DNA of 25,240 nucleotides from the NCBI GenBank assembly GCA_036897625.1, contig JAYMTA010000685.1:1-25240 (forward strand), given 5' to 3'. The notes beneath the pieces are model-generated. The model did not search any database. It saw only the letters and a list, made by a program, of their open reading frames with translations, and was not told the origin of the DNA. Positions 19,701 to 25,240 of the stretch are shown here, piece after piece. Source of the stretch: Pelargonium cotyledonis. Taxonomy: Eukaryota; Streptophyta; Magnoliopsida; Geraniales; Geraniaceae. Each line of letters begins with the position of its first letter. The first letter of the stretch is position 1. Made by a program: the position numbers and the translations under genes.

Positions 19701-21732
19701 TTATTCTAATACCAACTGCCCCATCTAATTAACACTACTAAGCAAATTAAACAGCTTTTTTGGGCAAAGCCTGGATCGACAAATAACAGTGTAGAGAAAT
19801 GAAAAGCATTTCAAGTTCAAATATGACAAGATGTTTCCATGTATCATAGCATAGCTATTCATTATGAGGCACATAGCATAAGGTGCTGGTATTTGCCAGA
19901 CTACCAATTGCAATTTGTCAAAACAGCATGTCTCACATATATATCAGCTCAAGGCACCATAGGAAAAAGAACTATCTGACTATCTAACCTGGGTAGTAAT
20001 AACTGTTGTAGCAGCTAGTAGGTGGGTAGCAAACACCATGCTCTCCAACTGACTTGTTATCATTCTTGCCTTTGATGCTAGAAGTTGCATCTCCTGATGA
20101 GGCTATGGAGAAACTTGTATTGGATGATATTCTATCTTTATCAGATGCCTGCAAAACAAATTATGTACAAGTGAAAACAAGAATAACAAAAGTATACTTC
20201 CTTTTGTTCCAAAATGAGTGTCCACTGTACTTTTTGACTAGTTAGTGTTGCATGAGTTACCAACAACGTCCTTCAAATAAGTTACTTAGAAACCCTTGAA
20301 TTTGTTACATTGTTACACGAGCACATGATGGTATGAGAGGGAAAGCCCAGTATTAACTAACTTATCCCTATTTTTTTAACAAATATCACGAAGTGGAGAT
20401 TCCTATTGAAATAGAAGTTGTAATAATGAGAACGTTACATTTGATAGCAATTCCAACATGATGAAAGAGCATTCCCAAATGATACTAGGACTAAACTAGG
20501 TTGCACAATAAGCAAATCCTGGAGCAGTTATTTAAGATGCAATTCAAATAACTAAAGTTAAAGGTGAACCCTTGGTGAATTTTACACAGCTTGAGAAGGT
20601 GTACAGAGCGAGAGCCTATCAATCAAAACTTGGTAATATTTGGCATAAATAAGTTTCATATGTAAACTTCACGAAATGATAAGCCACATAAGTCTGGAAA
20701 CAAGGGTTCCATAATAAAGTGCATTTGATAGAAAACATAGCTCATGCAGAAACATGGAAGCACCAAGCATGAACACTAAAAGTGAAACAAGATACAATAA
20801 CAACTGAACAACATACTGAAGACATACCAGATCTTGCTCAGCAAATTCCATACCAGGGTCTGTCTTCACTGGTGCAGCCACATTCTCAGCTGGATCACAA
20901 GGTTAAGAGTCAACACCACACAATCCCCAGCCAAATAATAACTTCTAAAAAATAATTTAATCCAATTAATATGAGTATCTTATCCCCACATAAAAAGAAA
21001 GTGAAAAGCCTGCATCAATTGGTTAATACAATCAAACAAATTCTAAACAAACAAATTAGGCATACAAAGCTACGATCCAAATTACATGGTAAACTAAGAT
21101 GGAGATGAACACTAAAAATCATATTAACACATCACTCCAGGAACATTTTAGCCAAAAATCTTACAAAATAACCATTATGTACTAGCGTAAAACCATATAT
21201 TTTGATCACTATAATGCATTTACCCCTCAGAAAGAAACTGCAGGAAAAAAAAATCAATTGGTTGAAGCAATAAAATAGAATACCCATACCACAATCAAAA
21301 TTCAAGGATCAACTCAAGCAAAATAATGGTTCAGGTGGTTGCAGATAAGCAAGATAACATATCATCACTACAGAGCATCGTTTAGAATTCAAAGTCCTTA
21401 ATACTTCATGCACTAGGATAGAGTTTAAAACCCTACACCATCTTTGAGCACTGAAATCTACAACCCAAATCAAAGACCTGATTCTTTCAGCTTGTCAAAG
21501 AAGTTTAACTTAGTCTACATGATATAATAACCAAATAAAAGTGGGGCTTCAAACCAGAATAGCACATCCTGCCATCAAAAGCTATTTGTATCACATGTTT
21601 GAACAAAAATAACCCAAACCCACAAATTTAGCAGAACTGGAAAGATGCAAGCTTTACAAATAGCACTGAAAAACTTAAACAGTACAAAGAAGAACAAAAC
21701 ATACTTTTCTCGATATCCTTGACGCCAGCCAT
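16751..21732 (-). CDS. YTH-domain m6A reader, ECT family
   Basis: Binds N6-methyladenosine in mRNA; plant ECT proteins are mainly cytoplasmic. Nine coding exons in transcript order: 21705-21732, 20828-20889, 19989-20148, 19428-19486, 18900-19262, 18291-18779, 17910-18122, 16995-17168, 16751-16888; 1686 nt, 561 residues. ATG at 21732-21730 begins MAGVKDIEK. Residues about 60-325 are low-complexity and Tyr/Gly/Ser/Asn-rich ([32 protein letters not shown]), as in YTHDF-type proteins. The YTH domain spans about 329-465, with [59 protein letters not shown] and [17 protein letters not shown]. The three cage tryptophans are present: W352, W413 and W418. A tail of about 95 residues follows, ending PSAAAASP. 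Which of the ECT clades it belongs to I cannot say. Confidence 0.94.
17470..17600. mobile_element. Possible MITE relic in a YTH-gene intron
   Basis: Contains a near-palindrome, GGAATGAGATTCTCATTCC-like (about 17490-17516), followed by CTCATTCCCATTCATGACC and CCAAACGCTAC. Plant MITEs often contain such GAATGAGAATG...CATTCTCATTC words and end near CCAAACG. Boundaries and target-site duplication are not clear. It lies within the intron 17169-17909. Confidence 0.3.
17710..17808. repeat. Tandem duplication of about 49 bp x 2 in an intron
   Basis: Two adjacent copies starting TCATTTTTATGACTTAC at 17710 and 17759. They share CAGCTTACAGAATGGGAACA and differ at three or so positions, including a one-base indel. 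It lies in the YTH-gene intron 17169-17909, on the opposite strand to a short spurious plus-strand ORF. Confidence 0.85.
19653..19724 (-). other. Candidate 72-nt cassette exon of the YTH gene
   Basis: Within the 502-bp intron between the exons at 19989-20148 and 19428-19486. On the minus strand it starts after GTTAATTAG| at 19724 and ends CCGTATG|GTGATG at 19653. It enters and leaves in phase 1, exactly as the neighbouring exons require, so 24 residues could be added without a frameshift. The added residues begin [16 protein letters not shown] and end HAYGYGPY, running into [12 protein letters not shown]. The Tyr/Gly-rich end matches the composition of the surrounding region. The full-length form would be 585 residues. 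The acceptor is only moderately pyrimidine-rich, so constitutive, alternative or no use are all open. Confidence 0.4.
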
Positions 21733-22550
21733 TGTCAACCCTCAGAACCAAATTCACCCTAATACAAGATAAGAAAGAAAGATAATTTCGTCGATCAGAA
21801 TATAGTCATAGCAGTGTCTTATGTATGACACTCAAAACACTATTTCCTAAACAAATACCAATAAGAGATTTATATTCCTACATAACTTAGGCTGCTTGTT
21901 TTTTAGTGATTTAGTGTTGATATTTATAACAATAAATAATAAAGACCCACCAAAACTGGGTGTTCTACATTATTTAGGAGAATCGATACTTTTCAAAATA
22001 AACATAAAAGCAACAAATAAAATAAATAAATAAATCTTTATTTTTCCAGGGAGATTCTTTGCAATGTTTCAACGCAAAATAATTTCCTGACTTTTCAAAT
22101 TTCCTCTACCACCAATTAATTAAATTTGTAATAAAGAAAAAATAATTTAAAAAACGGAGATATTTTGAGTCACATCCGGAAATTTCAATTAAAAAAAATG
22201 TCCACCCTAAAAGCAAACAACACACGATTTTGCCAAAAATAAACATTAAAGTTTGAAATTTTCACATCTGGGCAGTCAACAAATTGGACCAGTGTTCGTC
22301 GAAAGCGTCAACTTTCTTTCCCGAACCTTTCTCGGAAACCAAACAGAGCATCAAAACCAATCAACAGAAGAGAAAAGGAGCGAATGTGTACCGATAGGTA
22401 AGAGAGGAATTGGGAGTTCGGAACCGGACGGCCCGAGTTGAATCGGGTTCGGATCTGATTCGAACAGGCGCGAATCGGACAGCGACACGAGATTGAGACT
22501 GAGACTGAGACACAGAGTGTGTGAGTGAAGACGAAGACGAAGAGGAAGAG
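21705..22550 (-). promoter_or_regulatory. YTH gene leader with a 633-bp 5'UTR intron
   Basis: The second leader segment (21758-21733) follows a 3' splice site TTGTATTAG|GGTGAAT at 21759/21758. The donor, CCTATCG|GTACACA, is at 22392/22391. The first, non-coding exon extends from 22392 to a start near 22550 and is CT-rich on the transcribed strand (GAGACT repeats at 22494-22511 on the plus strand). Between the predicted start and 21732 I see no upstream ATG in the spliced leader. Intron-containing leaders are common in plant ECT genes. The transcription start is estimated. Confidence 0.5.
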
Positions 22551-22791
22551 GCAGGGTACGGTTGGTTAGGTCATAAGGAAGGATCGGACGGTCAGGATTG
22601 GTTCCAATCTTTTGGAGAAATATAATAATGACCGTTGGATTAGGATACGCGGCAAAAATATCAAAGCATAGTGGCAAAAACGCCGATGTTTGGGAAATGA
22701 GGCAGATTAGGTACTTGACTAATCTAGTGTCTACCATTTTTTTTTTTAAATTATAAATGTGAATTGGTAAATTAATTGCTAATTATTTTTA
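22551..22791 (-). promoter_or_regulatory. YTH gene proximal promoter region
   Basis: On the minus strand it contains TATTATATTTC near 22628-22618 and an AACGGTCA motif near 22638-22631, the core of plant M-phase (MSA-like) elements, plus CCAATC words. None of these is decisive. The region is only about 240 bp long before the next transposon begins at 22792. Confidence 0.3.
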
Positions 22792-23616
22792 GAGGTAATC
22801 ATAAGTGGACCCCTTATACTTAACACCTTAAGCATTCTGCACCCCTTATGGAGTTTTTTTTTCTCACTTTGAACTACCTTCAGATTTGAAAATTTTATTA
22901 TGTCACTAACTCAGTTAACTGAAACGTAAAATGGTGAATTTACCATTCTTCTCCATCCTCTTCTTCAAATAAGCCTAGTTACCATTTTTTTTCTCAACTA
23001 TAGATCTACACAACCAAATTTGAACGACGGTAACCGGAGGAGGTTAGCGACGACACGTCGGAGGACAAAGGAACTGAGGATTACCGATGGGGAGGGTACC
23101 ACAAGGTTCAGATTGGAGATACGTTCAAGAATGGATTGTTATTTTGTGTTTTGTTCGTGTAGTGTCTTTAATTTTTATGATGTTTCCGGCGAATTCATGA
23201 ATATTTCGTCGAATCTATGAATTTTCTAGCGAAATTAGGTTGAAGAAGAAGAGTAAAGTGAGATTGAGACACAAGTATGTGCGATTTATTGTTTGTTAGG
23301 TTGTGTTTTGTTCATAGAGTGTCTTTTATTTTTATGAATATCCGGCGAGTTTATGAAGTTTTCGGCGAATTCATGAATTTTTTTGGTGAAATTAGGTTGA
23401 AAATTAAGAGTAAAGTGAAGAGCATTTTGAAGATTTAAAAAAAAAAGAAAAAAAGATCATGTGATGGGCGCATGACCAAAAATATCATTTTCCATCAAAT
23501 ATAACTGACATAATGAACTCTACAAACCTTATAGTAGTCCAAAATGAAAAAGAAAAATGTAAAGAGTGCCAAATGTAAATTGTGTTAAGTATAAGAGATT
23601 AACCTGTAATCACCCC
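22792..23616. mobile_element. Non-autonomous inverted-repeat element, Mutator-like
   Basis: Termini of about 117 bp are inverted copies: left 22792-22910, right 23501-23616. From the outer ends both read G(A/G)GGT(A/G)AT(C/T)A, and both carry CTTATACTTAACAC at the same offset of 21 bp (22813-22826 and 23595-23582). Both also contain CATTATGTCA-like words further in. The 9-bp flanks TTATTTTTA (22783-22791) and TTATTTTCG (23617-23625) agree at seven positions, as expected for an aged Mutator-type duplication. There is no transposase. An internal direct duplication is listed separately. Confidence 0.7.
23144..23420. repeat. Internal direct duplication inside the inverted-repeat element
   Basis: Two copies of about 119 bp at 23144-23262 and 23301-23420. 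Both run TTGTGTTTTGTTC, AGTGTCTTT.ATTTTTATGA, TCCGGCGA, GGCGAATTCATGAAT, GAAATTAGGTTGAA and AAGAGTAAAGTGA in the same order. The 38 bp between them and the copies themselves contain no gene. The duplication lies wholly between the terminal inverted repeats. Confidence 0.75.
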
Positions 23617-23625
23617 TTATTTTCG

Positions 23626-24340
23626 ACATACTATAAAATTAGATTTTTAAAAAATTTCTCCAAATTTGTAATACATATTATTGAGCAAGAGTTATATCAA
23701 AAGAAAACTCCTATATGATATGAGAAAGAAGAGCTATACTTTTCTTCTCTCCTCCATGGATACCTTAGTTGTCGTCTCTTGTTCTTTGTTCAAAAAAAAT
23801 TCTGGAACCACCTTCTGTCTTTATTGATTGACAGTGGTTTAGTCTTTTTTTAATCGCATCATATATTGAACAAACACATATTCAGTTTGATTAAGTTTGT
23901 ACTTTCGTTGGATTCATCACCACTACAAGCTTCTCGTATTTGATTTGCTTATAGATGCCTTGTTATCATCTTCACCTTCACTATAAGCTAATTGTGAAAA
24001 TATGATTACTACAAGTAGATGTATTTTCTTTCTCCGTGCTTTTACGTATAGAATCATATTTTAGTAGTTTCGTTAGTTTTAGGTTTTGTTTGTCTTTTAT
24101 TATTGAATGTTGTTCCATTGTTTCCACTGGTCAATATTTCAACCAACTATACGACAGTGGGTAGTTCTTATGAACATTTGAGATTTGTGAATCATGTTAC
24201 TAAGATAGTTGGTTTTATGTCAGGTATCGAGTTTTTAATTTTCTATTAATCTGAATGAAATTGATACTTCATTTAATCGAAAAGAAGAGGCTATGTTTTG
24301 GGCTGGCTAGCGGCAAAGATTGACATGCGATTCTCTTTTA
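23626..24340. other. AT-rich intergenic sequence
   Basis: No supported gene. A CT-rich stretch near 23740-23800 resembles a leader or LTR segment but has no clear boundaries. Confidence 0.35.
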
Positions 24341-24341
24341 G

Positions 24342-24516
24342 TTGGATGTGGTAGAAGTGACCTCGGATTTAAATGCCGATGTCGAGAGTTTGAGTGGATT
24401 CCGCCTCCTCTTCAACGATTGTAAAAACTTGTTTTGTTTTATATATAATTAAATTGTGTATTATTCGCCGGTCTGATAACGAAGGTGCTCATGCATTAGC
24501 AAGACACTCCATTTGA
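24342..24516 (+). pseudogene. RNase H-domain fragment of a retroelement
   Basis: Two plus-strand pieces in different frames. The first (from 24342) reads LDVVEVTSDLNADVESLSG and then FRLLFNDCKN; the second, after a shift near 24450, reads IRRSDNEGAHALARHSI and ends at TGA 24514-24516. The order 'E.D....V..L......L..DC' then 'RRS.N..AHALAR' is that of the C-terminal half of the plant RVT_3 RNase H-like domain, found in LINE retrotransposons and related host-encoded copies. The frameshift, stops and missing N-terminal half show it is dead. Assignment rests on motif recall, not alignment. Confidence 0.45.
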
Positions 24517-24656
24517 GAACAAGTTATTTGATGTGAAGGGGATGCTCTTCTAAGGGCTGTAATGAATATTTTATTTTCTGAATTATAATATATTAGTTGT
24601 TTGCTTAAACAAAAAGGTGAATTAATTTATATTTTGTTATGAATATTATTAATAGA

Positions 24657-24904
24657 TGTCCATTCACACAAGCAAGACAAGACACGTTACTTGGAGAATG
24701 AGTCTTAAACCCGACGTTACTTGGAGAAGAAGTGTTTTATATTATTTCTTTATAGTAAAGTTTTCTATTATATTGTATTTCCTATTCCTATGTAAGTTGT
24801 TACTCTATATAAAGGGTCAACCATTGCACAAATCAATAGAAGAATATATTATTCTTCTCTCCCAAATTTCTGTCTTCTATTACTTCTCGTATTATTTCAC
24901 AATA
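24657..24904 (+). mobile_element. Copia-like LTR followed by a primer-binding-like site
   Basis: Starts TGTCCATTCAC at 24657. It has a TATA box TATATAAA at 24806-24813, a CT-rich segment with TTCTTCTCTCCC, and ends near TTCACAATA at 24904. It is followed at 24905-24919 by CGTTATTAGCACGAG, close to the CGTTATCAGCACGA seen just after the 5' LTR of many plant Ty1/copia elements. So this would be a 5' LTR of about 248 bp, with internal sequence starting at 24905. No gag or pol coding sequence is apparent before the window ends. Within the LTR, ACGTTACTTGGAGAA appears twice. Confidence 0.5.
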
Positions 24905-24919
24905 CGTTATTAGCACGAG

Positions 24920-25240
24920 CTTCTTATTTGTAGTGTAACACAAGTCTTAGCATATTGTAAATTTATTATTAAAGTTTACAATTTTCTAAGATTAAAGTTG
25001 AACCTATATTCATGATTGAAAATTTGAAGAGCAAAAGATGTATTTAGATGAATGTGAAATTCGAAATATTGTAATTCAAAAACATAAAAGGTAAGTTCTT
25101 ATTTTATTAAGATCTCGTACTGTCAATGACACAAATGGATGTATCATGTATGTATATCTATATGTCTATGTTTTGCAATCTCAATGATAAAAATTATTTA
25201 GAACTCTCGTACACTTATTATATGTGTGTGTGTTTGGATC
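24920..25240. other. Possible retroelement interior, AT-rich, no coding seen
   Basis: Follows the primer-binding-like site but has no long open frame, so if it is element interior it is decayed or non-coding. It ends with a (TG)n run at the window edge. Confidence 0.3.

Noticed and set aside
1-25240. CRISPR array, phage, operon or bacterial features
   Set aside because: Spliced genes and plant repeats throughout. No regularly spaced short direct repeats with unique spacers, and no Shine-Dalgarno-led gene runs.

Overview
The window is nuclear DNA from a flowering plant, almost certainly a eudicot. It is AT-rich, its genes are split by short U-rich GT-AG introns, and it carries plant-type repeats (short inverted-repeat transposons, a tRNA-derived SINE, LTR fragments). 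The three gene families are ordinary plant ones. A Rosaceae-like genome is my impression only.

Layout. 1-3700 is mostly repeat-derived: a GC-rich retroelement-like block (about 235-1215), a diverged repeat pair (1731-2150), a possible tiny membrane-peptide gene on the minus strand (2258-2640) and a probable solo LTR (about 2731-3632). 3770-9160 holds a bromodomain gene on the plus strand, with seven coding exons and a promoter carrying a perfect 10-bp inverted repeat of site II (GGCCCA/TGGGCC) motifs. 9270-10020 holds degraded transposon sequence. 10348-14031 is a complete ten-exon TruA-family tRNA pseudouridine synthase gene on the minus strand. A Mutator-like inverted-repeat element (14201-15180) sits directly against its TATA box. 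15461-15721 is a tRNA-derived SINE with a poly(A) tail. 16751-22550 is a YTH-domain (ECT-type) m6A-reader gene on the minus strand with nine coding exons, a possible 72-nt cassette exon and a 5'UTR intron. A second inverted-repeat element (22792-23616) lies about 240 bp upstream of it. The right edge holds an RNase H-domain fragment and a copia-like LTR followed by a primer-binding-like site.

The three main genes deal with acetylated histones (bromodomain), tRNA pseudouridine (TruA) and mRNA m6A (YTH). They are not an operon and I infer no joint pathway. The bromodomain and TruA genes converge; TruA and YTH run head-to-tail on the minus strand.

The best leads are: a one-base frameshift that cuts about 37 codons from the bromodomain protein; the Mutator-like insertion beside the TruA TATA box; the frame-preserving 72-nt exon candidate in the YTH gene; and the 38-residue hydrophobic peptide ORF. 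I found no evidence for a wholly new multi-gene system. All exon borders come from reading splice signals, reading phase and family similarity by eye, not from transcripts.
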